Shown: positions 21,809 to 34,440, numbered from the stretch's first letter. The stretch: 64,000 nt of DNA from Linnemannia schmuckeri (GCA_029449235.1 JANATG010000009.1:1860001-1924000); one strand, 5' to 3'. Notes: a model not told the origin generated them from the letters alone. Numbers and translations are program-made.

Positions 21809-23776
21809 TTAATAGGGCATGGCTTCAGGAAACCCCCATCCAACAACACCACTAGCTCCAAAGTTTCCAAGTCCACCCTGTGAATCATCTTCGTCCTCCC
21901 CATTGAGCCGGAACGAGATTATGAGCCCCGATCGTAGCGTAGCAGACATGACCTCCGGCTGCTTTTGTTTCTCTGCTACTACTGATCTCTTCGTCAACGA
22001 CTTCTTTTTCTTCTCGTCCTGTAAGCTCGACCCTCCTGCGGCAGTAGTATCGTCGGTAGTGGCGGAAGGGGTGGTAGGATTCGGGCTGGGTGACCGGGAT
22101 CGCTTTCGTTTAGGCAGAGATGACTCTGAGGGTGTTGGTTTTGACGATGATGTTGCTTCTGTGGTCGATAAAAGAGCCTTTGTTGACGATGCTGAACATG
22201 AAGCTGCTGGTACCACTGCCGGCAAAGACGCCGATCCTCCTTGACCTCCATCTGCATTGTCCTCCTGGTGTATAGGTTCCGGCTGTTGATCCACGAACCT
22301 CCCGCGCTTGATCCTATGTCCAACCTTTTCCTCAACCTCCCCAATTGCTTGGTCCTGCTCAACGATCGCCTGCGGGGGGATAACGTCATTCGACCGGAAC
22401 TGAAGCTCTGTCAACCTGGGGAATAAGTTGCCAATCTCGATAATCCTCGCCCATGGTAAAGGGTTCCTGAGTTTAGCAATGTCCAATCGTTCCAGCCTCG
22501 TCAATTTCGACAGTCCCGTCCGTCCTTGTTCCAGCAGCTGTAGTGAAAATCCATGTCCTGATAACTTGAGGGTCCGGAGATCGGTGAGAAGGCCCAGTTG
22601 GCGATACATTGCGGGGAGGAGTGCAGATGCGACCGACGTATCTGCAGAATAGGAGGCGTGAATTCCTGAGATATCGAGATATTGTAAGCCCAAGCACACC
22701 CAAGGCGAATAATGCAGCGAAGGTTGAGATGACGAGGAAGAAGAGGAGGAAGACGAGGACGACAGGGAAGGGTCGCCAAATATCGTCAACATGATCTTGT
22801 CGCAGAAAGACAAGTCCAGATGTACAAGCCTCGTACAACTCTGCATAATCGCCCGGATACTCGTCTGCGTCAGATTCCCACAGAACGGCAACTTGAGCGA
22901 CTCGAGCTGCGGACACCGATTGGCGACCAGAACAATATCCGCATCATGAACCTCCGTCAGTCCCAGATCCAGGAACCTCAGGTTAGGTGAGACCGCAAGG
23001 AGTGCCTGGAATCCATTTGACTGAAGAGACAGACAGAAATGAAAGTTTAAGTACTCCAACTGGGAACAATAATCGGCCACACCGATCAAAGCCTTGGCGG
23101 TCATAAACTGATGCAACGAGACCGAGAGTCGGAGGAGGTTGGGGAACTGCTGTGCGAATGAAATGAGTTCATCGTCGTCGAAGCGCGGGTGGGTACAGTC
23201 GATCTTGGAGAGGAGCGGTTGCGTCTCTGCGATTGCCTGGAGGAGATCGCCCGTAAAGTTGTGTCCCGAAAGATGTCGGATCTGTGGACAGCCCTTTAAC
23301 AGGTGCGCCATGTCTGAGGGCTCCCAGTTCAACAGGTTCGTCTCGAACTGCTGCAGCCTTTTGCCATACCTCCCAATCACCGTCGTCAGAATCGAACTCT
23401 TGACCTCCCGGGGCACTTGGACATCGAGTCGTTCAAGGTTAGGTGTCCTGGACAAGATATTATCCAACTGCCGAGTCATTCGTTCTAAGTCCACCTCTTG
23501 AACAAGTCGAGTCGAGGGCGAGAGTTCGAGCGAGAGGGCTTTGACATGTTCTCCACGACGGTCGAGGTAAGGCCAGAGATGAGACAGGTCGTGAGCGAAC
23601 CAGTCGTTAGGGATGACGAGTTGGTTGGCGAGGATGATGTTAGCGAGTCGTTCCCATTCCTTGCAGACGAGGGAGGCCTGGCGGAGGGCAGAGAGGGTCA
23701 TGCAGTCAAAGATCAGGCAAAGGATCTCGGGGATCGCAAGCGCCTTTGTTGATGCAAGCAGCAGCAGGTCGGACAT
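21809..23776 (-). CDS. F-box / leucine-rich-repeat protein (655 aa, single exon)
   Basis: This is a substrate-receptor type F-box protein, expected to bind Skp1 in an SCF ubiquitin ligase. The N-terminal F-box at about 12-50 (ALAIPEILCLIFDCMTLSAL, then VCKEW) is followed by AMN1-like leucine-rich repeats (LEYLNFHFC, LRFLDLGLTEV, LESLKLPFCGN, LVHLDLSFCDK) to about residue 400. After that comes a Ser/Lys-rich disordered region with a basic KRKRSRSPSP stretch that may be nuclear-localising, and a glycine-rich C terminus. A run of Ser interrupts the repeats. The ATG at 23776 is chosen because the F-box starts a few residues later; the frame stays open upstream to 24010 but translates as T-rich, UTR-like sequence. 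No introns are needed. The substrate is unknown. Confidence 0.85.
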   Translation of the reverse strand: MSDLLLLASTKALAIPEILCLIFDCMTLSALRQASLVCKEWERLANIILANQLVIPNDWFAHDLSHLWPYLDRRGEHVKALSLELSPSTRLVQEVDLERMTRQLDNILSRTPNLERLDVQVPREVKSSILTTVIGRYGKRLQQFETNLLNWEPSDMAHLLKGCPQIRHLSGHNFTGDLLQAIAETQPLLSKIDCTHPRFDDDELISFAQQFPNLLRLSVSLHQFMTAKALIGVADYCSQLEYLNFHFCLSLQSNGFQALLAVSPNLRFLDLGLTEVHDADIVLVANRCPQLESLKLPFCGNLTQTSIRAIMQSCTRLVHLDLSFCDKIMLTIFGDPSLSSSSSSSSSSSSQPSLHYSPWVCLGLQYLDISGIHASYSADTSVASALLPAMYRQLGLLTDLRTLKLSGHGFSLQLLEQGRTGLSKLTRLERLDIAKLRNPLPWARIIEIGNLFPRLTELQFRSNDVIPPQAIVEQDQAIGEVEEKVGHRIKRGRFVDQQPEPIHQEDNADGGQGGSASLPAVVPAASCSASSTKALLSTTEATSSSKPTPSESSLPKRKRSRSPSPNPTTPSATTDDTTAAGGSSLQDEKKKKSLTKRSVVAEKQKQPEVMSATLRSGLIISFRLNGEDEDDSQGGLGNFGASGVVGWGFPEAMPY

Positions 23777-24763
23777 TCTCCCTCTGGTTTGTGGTAGTGA
23801 TGATGGGTTGATCCTGTTGTTTGTTGGACGAGTGAGAGATGAAGGGAAGCTGAATCGGGGGAAAAGAGGATGGAGCGCGCCGTCAAAGGTAGAGTGAAAA
23901 GAGAAGAATGGAAGGAGGGAAGGAAGGAAGAAGGAAAAGAAAAAGAACAGATAAGAGGATGAATGAAAGTGATTTCCTGTTTGTTGTTTTGTTGGGATGA
24001 TGAGATGCAAAGAGTGATTCAGGAGAGGAAAGGAGGGAGCGCGCTTTTTGGAAGAAGCGGGAAATGCGATTGAAATTGAAACACCCGCCCCACACGAGCC
24101 CAGCCGGGTCTACACGGTGAAAGAAAGAAAATCGCAATTGAGGCTAACGCAACAATGTGGACCGTGAGCAAGCAACCGTACTTTAGCAAATAGGTTGGCA
24201 ATCTTCATTCTTTCATTTATTCAGCCCCAACATCCCAATAATGAGGCATAGATACTTCGCCCAACGAGGAAGAAAAAAAATGCGCCAAGCCATGCCAAGG
24301 ATACTTTCCTGTACAAAAGCGTACTTAGTCAATCCGACATTCAACAGCGTACTCTCAGGTAACCCTATCGTGCAAATGAGGACATGCCCATATGTTTGAT
24401 AGTGACGAGGAGTGCCGACAGCTTTCCACTACAGCAGCAGGATCTCACCATTTTTTTTTTTTTTTTTTTTTTTTTTTGGGCGAGCGGAGGACTCAGATGG
24501 TTTTCGTTCTGAATTTTGCTTTATTCTTGCCTCCTTCCAAAGCCTCCTCTAAGAGAAAATGCGACACCTCTCCTCGTTGTTTTTGTTGATAGCCACATTG
24601 CTCAGAGATTGTAACAGAAAAACCATGAAAAGATGCGTGAATACATTGGAACAAAAATATTTATTAAATGGGAGAATTAGTACAAAAGCGAAAAGGCCAA
24701 AGGATTGTTTTTTCTGTTTTTTTCAAGTGATGAAGGGGAATATATTCAAGTTGAGCGAATCAT
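23777..24763. other. Intergenic region between the F-box gene and CAD
   Basis: This holds the F-box gene promoter and the CAD 3' UTR. A poly(T) tract of about 28 nt lies at 24451-24478. No gene is visible. Confidence 0.6.
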
Positions 24764-27700
24764 TTAGATCGACTTGCCAAGGACCTGTAGAAAGATTACG
24801 AATAGTAAAGAGAAAATAAGGTCAGCGGCTGTGGATAAAAAAGAGTTCAAAAGCAAACATACATGCCACGAGCTGCAGAGGTAAAACTTACAAGAGCAAG
24901 GAGAGCCATGCGGACATAGAGACCATAGCGCATCTGGCGGAAGTAAGCAGCGCGCTGGTCGAAATCAACCTCGGGCTCGATCTCAGAGACACGGGGCAAG
25001 GGGTGCATGACAATCATCTGGGTCTTTGCCTTGCTCATCATCTTGTTGTTGATAATGTAGGCAGACTTGACGCGCTCATACTCCTCAAGGTCCTCGAAGC
25101 GCTCCTTCTGGACACGGGTGACATAGACAACATCCGACTCGGCAATAACCTCGTTCAAGTCGGTCAACTCGTTGATGGCAATACCGGCCTTGATCAACTC
25201 GGCCTTGACATCCTCGGGCATGCGGAGCGAGGGAGGGGAGACAAGGTTGAGGGTGACGTGGTAGTAGGCAAGCAACTTGACGAGCGAATGCACAGTGCGG
25301 CCGTTCTTGAGATCTCCGACCAAGGTGATAGTCAGACCGTTGACAGTGCCGAGCTCCTCACGGATGGTGTACACATCCAAGAAGGCCTGGGTAGGGTGCT
25401 CACCGACACCGTCGCCAGCGTTGATGATGGGGACCTTGGAGAACTTGGCAGCAGTGGCAGCACTGCCAGGAGCGGGGTGTCGGAGGACAATCAGATCACC
25501 ATAGCAGCCCAAGGTGCGGACAGTGTCGGCCAAGGTCTCGCCCTTGACGACCGATGACGACGAGCCATCGGCACCAACAACGGTACCTCCGAGGCGCAAC
25601 ATGGCAGCCTGGAACGAGCACGAGGTGCGGGTCGAGGGCTCGTAGAACATCGAGCACATGACCTTGCCGTGGAGCAAGTCGATCGAACCGTTGCGCTCGA
25701 CCTGAGTGCGCATCTCGTGAGCCAAGCTGAACAAAGTGTGGAGCTCGTTGCGGTCAAACTGCTTCGACGACAAGATGTGGCGGTGAGAGAAGGGCGAGTT
25801 GTTGAGGATGCGCGAGATCACCGAGGGGACCTCACGGGCTGCAGCTGCAGCAACGTGCGCAGGGACAATAGCAGTCGACGAAGCAGAGTGCTCCATCTGG
25901 ACACTGCCGCGACGACCGTCCGAGGGGCGGATCAAGGGAGTCGAGGGAGCAACAAACTCTGCGGATGGTCCGAGGCGGGGCGAGTGCATGACCGAGGCGT
26001 TGACAGCACCGTGGGCGGGGACAGTGATATGGGGCTTCTCAATGGCCTTGGTGATGGCCTGCGCAACAGCAGTGACATCCTGGCCCTCGACACCGCTGGT
26101 GTACCAGGCACCGTCCAAGTAGGCAGTGGCGCCGTGGAGGACAACGCGGTGGACCGTACCAGAGAGGGTCTTGCCGGCAAAGGGACCATTGGTCTTGGAC
26201 AAGATGCAAGCACGGTCAGTCTCAATCTCGACATACGAGTCCTTCTGCTCAGGCAACGAGAAGATCTTGCGGGGGTTGGTGTACAACTTGGCAACAACAT
26301 CCTCCATGGTCAAGCGACCCTTGTTGACAGCGTCGACCAAGAGGGGAAGGGTCTCCTCAATGCCGGCGTGGGCAACGGGGGTGCCCTTCTCGGCAGCAAG
26401 CCGGTAAGGGAGAGCGCCGACAGTGAAGCAGTCAAAGACATGCAGGCTGTTCCAGAAGGCATCCTGGTCGGCCTTGGAGGGCAACAGGGCCGATCCAGTC
26501 TCCTCGCGGGTCAAGAAGAGCGAGTAGATCTCAATGTCACAAGTGACCTGCAACTCTTTGTCCTTGGACATCTGGATCAAGGCCATGTCATCGCGGCTCG
26601 AGACACCGGTGATGTGGACAGAGCGGTTGTGGAGCGAGGCGAGGAGAAGGATCGAGGCAAGATCGGTGCCCTTGGCATCGGTGATGATGGGGCTGTTGGC
26701 GGGCCACGAGTTGAAGTACTTGGCAGCCTCCGAGACATTGGCCATAGCGCGACCGGCAACAGGGGAGAAGGGGATAAAGAGAGCGTTGGTCTCCTTCAAG
26801 CTGCTGTTGGCGTTGTCGACGTTGGCATTCATCGACAAGAAGTAGTCGCAGTGAGCGTGGTTGTTGCCGTTGTTCAAGGCAATAGCCAAGCTGGCACCAT
26901 CCTCAACACCCTTGGGGACACCGGTGCCCATGGCTCCAATCATGGTGAATCCAGACGAGATCGAGGTCTTGGAGACCTCCTCAAAGTCCTTGCTGCCGGC
27001 GGTAGAGATGCCGGGAATCAAAGCCTGGACGTTAATGAGACCAGGGAGGGTCACGGTGCGGTTGCTGGCCTTGTAGTCGACAGCCTCGATCTCAATCTCC
27101 TTGTGGCGGGCAAGCGCCTCAACAAACAACTTGGCACACTTGACGTTGGTGATCAAGGGGACCGAGAAGTCAACAGCCATACGACGGGTACGGTAACCCT
27201 TCGAGACGTAGCTAGCAGGGCGGCGGTAACGGTTCTTGGAAGGCAAATTGATGTAGAGATCGATCAAGTTGTTGGCCAAGTGCTGGTTAAGCGAGTACTC
27301 GGACTTTTGGCTGTCGTTGTCGTCCTCAAGGGTCTCGAGATACTTGACGGGGACACCGTGCTCGCTCATGAAATCGGCAGTACCAGAAGTGGCGAACAAG
27401 TTGTAGCCGAGAGCACGGAGGCGCTTAACGGCAGGGAGCATCTCCATCTTCTCCTTGAACGAACCAATCGACAAAAGAACGTTCTTCTTGGGGAGGGTGA
27501 AGCCGGTCGAGACGAGGGCCTTGATGTAGGCATCGTACTTGTCCTTTCCGAAACAGGCAACCTCTCCGGTCGAGGCCATCTCGACTCCGAGAATGGGATC
27601 AGCTCCAGACAGACGCGAGAACGAGAACTGAGGGACCTTGATACCGACATAGCCAGTCTTGGGGATGGGCGACTCGGGGTAAGCCTCAACGGGGAAGCCC

Positions 27701-30700
27701 AACATGGCATTGGTGGCCATCTCAATGAGATCGACCTCCATCACCTTGGAGACAAAGGGCATCGAGCGCGAGGCACGCAAGTTGCACTCAATGACCTTGA
27801 TGTCATTGTCCTTGGCAATGAACTGAATGTTATAGCATCCAGTGACGTCCAAGGCCTCTCCGATCTTGGCAGTGGCAGCAACAATCTTGCGAATGGTCTC
27901 GGGGTCCAAGTCCTGGGGAGGCAAGATCAACGTGGCATCTCCAGAGTGGACACCGGCGTTCTCGACGTGCTCAGAGACAACATGCATCACCATCTTTCCG
28001 TTGACGGCAATGGCATCCATCTCGATCTCCTTGGCGTCCTCAATGTACTTGGAGATGACGACGGGGTGGTCGCGCGAGACGGCAGTGGCCTGTCCGAGGT
28101 AGTTGGCAAGATCGTCGGCAGAGTAGACGACGTTCATGGCAGCGCCAGAAAGAACGTACGAGGGACGGACCAAGACGGGGTAGCCAACCTTCTCACAGAA
28201 CTCCCCGGCCTCATCGAACGAGGTCAACTCCTTCCACAGGGGCTGATCCACATCGATCTGGTCCAACATACGCGAGAACTTGTAACGGTTCTCGGCAGTG
28301 TCAATCATCTCGGGCGATGTTCCGAGAATCTTGACGTTCTGGCGGTGCAAGGGGAGAGCAATGTTGTTGGGGGTCTGACCACCCATGGCAATGACGACTC
28401 CCGAAGACGACTCAATCTCGTAGATATCGAGAATGCGCTCCAAGTTGATGTTCTCAAAGTACAAACGGTCGGCTTCATCGTAATCGGTCGAGACGGTCTC
28501 GGGGTTGTAGTTGACCATGACCGTCTTGACACCGCGGCTGCGGAGGGTGCGGATGGCACGGACAGCGCACCAGTCGAATTCGACCGAAGATCCAATGCGG
28601 TAGACTCCCGATCCAAGAACCATGACTCCCTTGTCCTCGAAGGTAATGTCGTGCTCAACGGCGTTGTAGGTCATGTACAAGTAGTTGGTGAAGGCGGGGA
28701 ACTCGGCAGCGACCGTATCAATCTGCTTGACAAAGGGGGTGATGCCCGCATCGGTACGGAGACGACGGACAGAGAGCTCGTTGCTCGAGATGGCAGTGGC
28801 GATCTGGCGATCCGAGAAACCAATCTGCTTGGCAGAGCGAAGCATGTTGGCAGGGACATCGTTGGCGGTGAAGCGACCGAGGGCCTTCTCGAGGTTGATG
28901 ATGTTCATCAGCTTGTTCAAGAACCACTTGTCGATCTTGGTCAACTCCCAGATACGGTCGACGCTGTATCCCTGCTGCATGGCGTTGGCAATGGCAAAGA
29001 CGCGCTGGTCGCTGGGATGGGTCAACTCCTCCTCAATGACGGCATAGGTCTCCTTGGGGGCGAAACCGACCAACGAGGGGTCAATAGCGCGGATGGCCTT
29101 CTGGATGGTCTCCTCGAAAGTGCGACCAATGGACATGACCTCTCCGACAGACTTCATTGACGAGGAGAGCTCCTTGGAGACACGGTCAAACTTGGCGAGA
29201 TCCCAGCGAGGCATCTTGACAACGACATAGTCGAGCGAGGGCTCGAAGCAGGCGCAGGTGACCTTGGTGACCGAGTTGGAGATCTCGTTCAAGGGAATGT
29301 TAAGACCAAGCTTGGCAGCAACGAAAGCCAAGGGGTAACCGGTCGCCTTACTGGCAAGGGCTGACGAACGCGAGAGACGGGCGTTGACCTCAATAATGCA
29401 GTACTCCTTGGAGAAGGGGTTGAGAGCGTACTGGATGTTGCACTCTCCGACAACTCCCAAGTTGCGAATGACGTTGACGGCAGTGGTACGCAACATGTTG
29501 TAGTCCTCGTCCGAGAGGGTCTGCGAGGGGGCGACGACAATCGAGTCTCCAGTGTGGATTCCGAGGGGATCAAAGTTCTCCATGTTACAGACGGTGATAC
29601 AGTTGTCGCGGCAATCACGGACGACCTCGTACTCGATCTCCTTCCAGCCCTTCATCGAGCGCTCGATCAAGACCTGGGGCGAGGTGGCAAAGGCTCTCGA
29701 GGTCAACTCGGCGAGCTCCTCGTCGTTGTTGGCGAAACCTGATCCCAATCCTCCGAGAGCGAAAGCAGCACGGCAAATGACGGGATATCCAATCTCGTTG
29801 GCGGCAGCAATGGCCTCCTGGACAGTGACGGCAGTCTGGGCCTGGGCAATCTTCTCGCCGATCGAGAGCATGCGCTGGGCAAAGACCTCACGATCCTCAG
29901 TGGCAATGATCGTCTCGATAGGGGTACCGAGGACACGGACACCCAAACCGGCAAACTCGTCCTTCATCTTGATACCGACCGACAAGGCAGTCTGACCACC
30001 GAAAGTAACGTAGATACCATCGGGCTTCTCGCGGAGAATAACCTTGCGGACAAACTCGGGCGTAACGGGCAAGAAGTAGACCTTATCAGCAAGACCCTTG
30101 GAAGTCTGAATGGTAGCAATGTTGGGGTTGATCAAGACAGTGTAGATACCCTCCTCCTTCAAGGCCTTAATGGCCTGGGATCCAGAGTAATCGAACTCTC
30201 CGGCCTGACCAATAGAGAGACCACCAGATCCGAGAACGAGAACCTTGCGGACGCTGACGCGGGGGTTGAGAGCATCCGCAGCCTCCTTGGTGCCACCGGG
30301 CATGGTGATGGCCTTCAAGGTACCAGTCTTTCTGAAGTCATCAACAGCCTTGATGAAGACATCGAACAAGTACTCGGTGTCGCGGGGACCGGGAGTCGAC
30401 TCGGGATGGAACTGGACAGAGAAGATGGGAAGCGTCTTGTGCATGATACCCTCGTTCGATCCATCGTTGGCGTTGACAAACAACTCCATAAAGTTCTCGG
30501 GGAGAGAGGCGACATCGACGGCATAACCGTGGTTCTGCGACGAGATGTAGCAGCGACCAGAGATCATGTCTGTGCAGGGAATATTGTGACCACGGTTACC
30601 AAACTTCATCTTCTTGGTGGTGGCGCCCGAGGCAAGAGCGAGGAGCTGGTGTCCCAGGCAAATACCAAAGATGGGGGTGCGGGCGATCTGGAGGGCCTTG

Positions 30701-32122
30701 GTCAAGTGAGCGATGGTGATCTTGGTCATGGTTGGGTCACCGGGTCCGTTGGAGATGAAGAGACCGTCGTAGTCAGTGTCGACGTTGAAGTCGTAGTCCC
30801 AGGGGACGACCTTGACCTCGACACCGCGAGCAACAAAGCAGCGGATCTGGTTGTATTTCTGTTATTTGGTGGAAGAGGGAATTGGGGCCTTGGTTAGCGA
30901 TCTCTCCTTCCAGTTGCTTCCAGTTGCTTCCATTCTGACTGATGTCCTTATAATCAATAATCAATTGCAACGTACCATTCCGACATCGACAGCGAGAATG
31001 CGAAGGGGCTTTCCGTTGGGTCCCAGGAGGGCAGTCGATGGCTCGGGGGAGTAGATCTTGGGCTCCTTCAAGGAGACTGTATTTCATGCATATGCAAGTA
31101 GAGATAATTTAAGGTTATTGATCAGTCAATTAAGGATTTGATCAGTCAACCAATCAATTATGGATCATTCAGTCACGTATAAATAAACAAATGGTAAAAA
31201 GAAAAAAAAAATACCTTCGGCAACGAGGTTGCGCTCGTTGGGGTCGACCCAGTCAACGTTCTGGTACTCGTTCATCCAGTCCTCATCAGCAGGGACAACG
31301 GTGGGGCCAACGACGGCGGTGGGGAAGAGGATCTTGCCGAGCATGACACCCTGGGAGCGGATCTTCTTGGTCATGGCACGGGTATCAATGCCATAGATGG
31401 CAGGGATGTTGTACTCCTTGAGCCAGGCTCCGAGCGAGGATGTGGCAAGGAAGTGCGAGTAGTCCTGAGAGTATTGACCGACAATCAAACCGGCAATATG
31501 GATCTCGTTCGACTCGAAGTGCTTGGGCAAGTCCTTGAGGAGGGGATCCATGGTCTCGCGCGAGGGGACACCATAGTTTCCGACCAAAGGGAAGGTCAAG
31601 ACGAGGATCTGTCCTCTGTAAGATGGATCCGTCAAGGACTCGGGGTATCCGACCATACCTAATGGGCATATGGAAGGTTACCATTGATGGTGGAAATAGA
31701 AGAGAGAAATTTCATGTCCGTGAGAAATTTTGAAATTGTTTTCAAATCACACAACATATCCATCATCTCTGATTCCCACAATCCCTTATGCATACAACAC
31801 GCACGCATTGACCTTGCATCATGCGGAAGCAAAAATAAAAAAATAAAAAATAAAGAATAAAAACAAGAAAAAAAGTAAAACAGGCTCACAACCACAACCG
31901 GAAAATGAAAAAGTATCACTTACCAGTCTGGAAGACGCACTCTCCGGAGATCGACTTGGCCTCAGCACCGAAGGAGATACCCTGGAAGGAGGAGCCATCT
32001 TGAAGGACAAGAGTCGCGATTGTGGAAGGCTCAACCTGATCGCAGGAAGGGGCCGAGACGGGAGGCATGGGGTAGACGGTGGCAGCCTGGACGGGAGCGG
32101 CGGAGCGGACTTGAGAAGGCAT
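24764..32122 (-). CDS. URA2: Multifunctional carbamoyl-phosphate synthetase / aspartate carbamoyltransferase (CAD/URA2 type, 2,243 aa, 5 exons)
   Basis: Exons: 32122-31924, 31658-31215, 31076-30976, 30858-24892, 24784-24764 (6,732 nt, frame closes). It catalyses the first two steps of pyrimidine synthesis in the cytosol. Domains in order: small-subunit/GATase with Cys315 (GICLGHQ), His399 and Glu401 (FHPE); two ATP-grasp halves of CPSase from about 452 (KVLVLGSGGLSIGQAGEFDY), and later an MGS-like regulatory domain (VLLSIGSFKEK) expected to bind UTP; a dihydroorotase-like domain lacking the metal-binding HxH (PGLINVQALIPG instead of a GLIDVHVH-type motif), hence probably inactive as in yeast Ura2; a linker with a PKA-like RRGSV site; and ATCase from about 1930 (EPSTRTSCSF, RHPAPGSAA, HPTQAFLD, HPLPRVSEI). 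The 21-nt last exon supplies VLGKSI, restoring the normal ATCase end. Codons are extremely biased. The TATA box is at 32401-32408. Confidence 0.96.
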
Positions 32123-32400
32123 TATGGTTTAAGAAAGGGGTGTGCGTGCGGAGATATGAGGTGTTATAATAGTAGTAGTAGAAATACAGAGTAATACAAG
32201 GGTGAAAATGCAAGAGTGAAATAAATAAACAATGAAGAATGAAAAGAAATGCAAATGCTAAAAGAGAGACAAGTCCCCGATGCTTGAAGGGTACTAGAGT
32301 GGAGGGGAGGGAGTGGGGCAGGGTGGTCGCGTGTGAAGGGTTACATAAAAAAAGAAAGAAGAAAAGAAGAAAAAGAGCAAACGAACGCACAAACCGGTCC

Positions 32401-32408
32401 CTTTTATA
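32401..32408 (-). promoter_or_regulatory. TATA box of the CAD/URA2 gene
   Basis: TATAAAAG is read on the minus strand about 280 bp upstream of the start at 32122, within CTATAAAAGGG. The spacing implies a 5' UTR of roughly 250 nt. Confidence 0.55.
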
Positions 32409-32766
32409 GTCGACTAGTTCACCAGTACAAGACTGGCGAAATGTGAAAAAAATGCAAGAGTGAGTCGGTGGCGTTTTTTGTTTGTCTTTTTTGAAGGAGT
32501 GACTGTGTCTTTTTAGCCTTTAATCCAATCAGCGCAAGGCGCACCTTGAAAAACAACTAAAGTCAGCTTTCTCCGCGAAGGTCTTTCAAGATAACAGCTC
32601 TCTCACACTTCAGGTCCCAGGGGACCACTCGCAGCATCGCCCGCCCTACCATAATTGAGCATATTTACGTAGTTACCATCAAACTCCATCGCTGAAAAAA
32701 GCATAGTTTTTTAAGTGAGAGAGATTCAATCAAAGACGAAGGGTATCTACACATAATAATCTATCT

Positions 32767-34440
32767 CTAGTGATTGATGTACGCTTCGAGCCAGGCAATA
32801 TCGCCTACAATCTCAAGTCCACTTCCTAGAGACTGGTCCTCAACAAGGATCTCTCCCGACTCGACGCGCCACAGCTTGAGATCCGTCTTGGCCACAACCG
32901 CCTCCTCAACCCCACTAAACATCCTGTCCTTGATACGACTCGGTGCTCGCAACGGCACGCCTGTTCCAATCTCGCGGGTGACATTGACCTGGAGTGCAAT
33001 TGTTCCCTTGGAGTTGTTGGGGTCTTTGGTGGTCGCCATGAATGAGAATGTTTGGATGCCCTGCTCGATATCAAGCGATGTCCGTAGTGATTTGGCGCGT
33101 GCTGAGAAGACATAGCTGGAAAAATTGTAGAGTGTCTTTGTTGCGGCATGGTAAAAGATGACTAGCCGACCAGGGACATTGGTGAAGGGTGAGAGGATGG
33201 GTATATTACTTGCGATCCAGTCGCTGAAATCAGGGCCCAAAACAGGGATAGATGCCACCGAGATCTATTTGAATAAATACAGCGTATCATTCAATATGTC
33301 GATTCCAGTAGCGATATAACAAGGTCAAGGAAAGCAAACCAGCAATGGTGCAGGAACAGCTCATCCTAGCATACATATAAATGCATGCCTCAACCAACGT
33401 CACCAAATGGCAATTTCACCTTGGCCAGAAAAGGTTGTACGTACCATCAATGAAGAACCTGGAGCGGTGTCAAACATGTTGGCTTGGGCCCAAACCCAAG
33501 TCGAAGGAAAATTGACACCCCAGTCTTTTTCAGTGTAGCCTACACCGCCATCAAAATTGGCCTCACCCAGGACCTCAGTGTCACCGCGAAGAGCGACAAG
33601 ACGCCCTTTGCTGATAGTATGGTACAATGACGCGACACCATGGTTGCATTCCAAGAAGGGCAAGTAGGCAGTAATACCCATGATAGAGGGTGTCCATCGC
33701 GATGTGGGCAATGGAGTCTGTGTCGAGGCGGGGAATTGAAAGTGTCCATGAACTGCAAAGGGGCCTTGGGTCTCGATCTCGGTCAATGTGTCGACACTTG
33801 GAAAGAGCAGTCGAAAGTAGTCCTGGTTGACCAATGGAGCGGCAGTGCTGTTAATCTTCCTTAGTTGTGCTTCGTACTGGCGACTGGCCTCGGTGTAGAA
33901 TTCCTCGAGTTCTCGGGCGGGGATGCGGTCGAATCGATTGGCGGGCAGGTTTAGAATGAGTTCATCGTGCGAAAACAAGCTGTTCCCGATTTGAACCTTG
34001 AATGCACCCTTGTTGCTTTCACCATTAGTATTCCTACGCAGGTCAATGAATTCACTGACAGGGAAACGAAAATAGGCAGAAGGTTCGGGTCCAGGGATAC
34101 CAACGACGAGAACAAAGGCATGTTCTTCGTCTCTATTGTCAGGACTGGGACGATGAATTCCTGGGATGATAGCCATGGATATGGTGGGGTCGTCCTTTGT
34201 CACGCCTTGCTTGACCATCTTGAAGTACCAACCCTCGAAAAAGTCAGTTGAGATGTCAGCACCGTGGTATTGGATGGGTTGGTGCAGGTTCCTGACGTTA
34301 GAGACGAGATAGGTAGATTTAGGTGAAAGAGCCAATTGGACTAGCCAGGCCGAGGCAAGGACCAAAAGCGCAGTGCGGCTAAGGTTTAAAAGACGCGCCG
34401 ACGTCCAGGAAGAGAGAGGTGTGTCTTGCGGGTCTCTCAT
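32767..34440 (-). CDS. Tocopherol cyclase-like family protein (497 aa, 2 exons)
   Basis: Exons 34440-33445 and 33264-32767 join in phase 0 (1,494 nt). The protein matches the tocopherol-cyclase-like family (relatives of plant VTE1): STDFFEGWYFKMVKQG near residue 65 and TEKDWGVNFPSTWVWAQAN near residue 315 are the two conserved family segments. An N-terminal hydrophobic helix (LLVLASAWLVQLAL, residues about 26-40) suggests a signal peptide or membrane anchor. In plants the enzyme closes the chromanol ring of tocopherols; fungi are not known to make tocopherol, so the reaction here is unknown and a lipid or prenyl-quinone substrate is only a guess. The second exon begins ISVASIPVLGPD. The intron is 180 nt with donor GTACGT and acceptor ATAG. 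Confidence 0.8.

Noticed and set aside
23777..24010. 78-codon N-terminal extension of the F-box protein
   Set aside because: Phe/Ser-rich translation of a pyrimidine-rich leader; the F-box begins right after the ATG at 23776.
25669..29160. Plus-strand 1,163-codon open frame opposite CAD
   Set aside because: It is an antisense shadow caused by codon bias in the CAD exon; the composition (Val/Gly/Asp/Leu/Asn) mirrors the sense codons and there are no domains.
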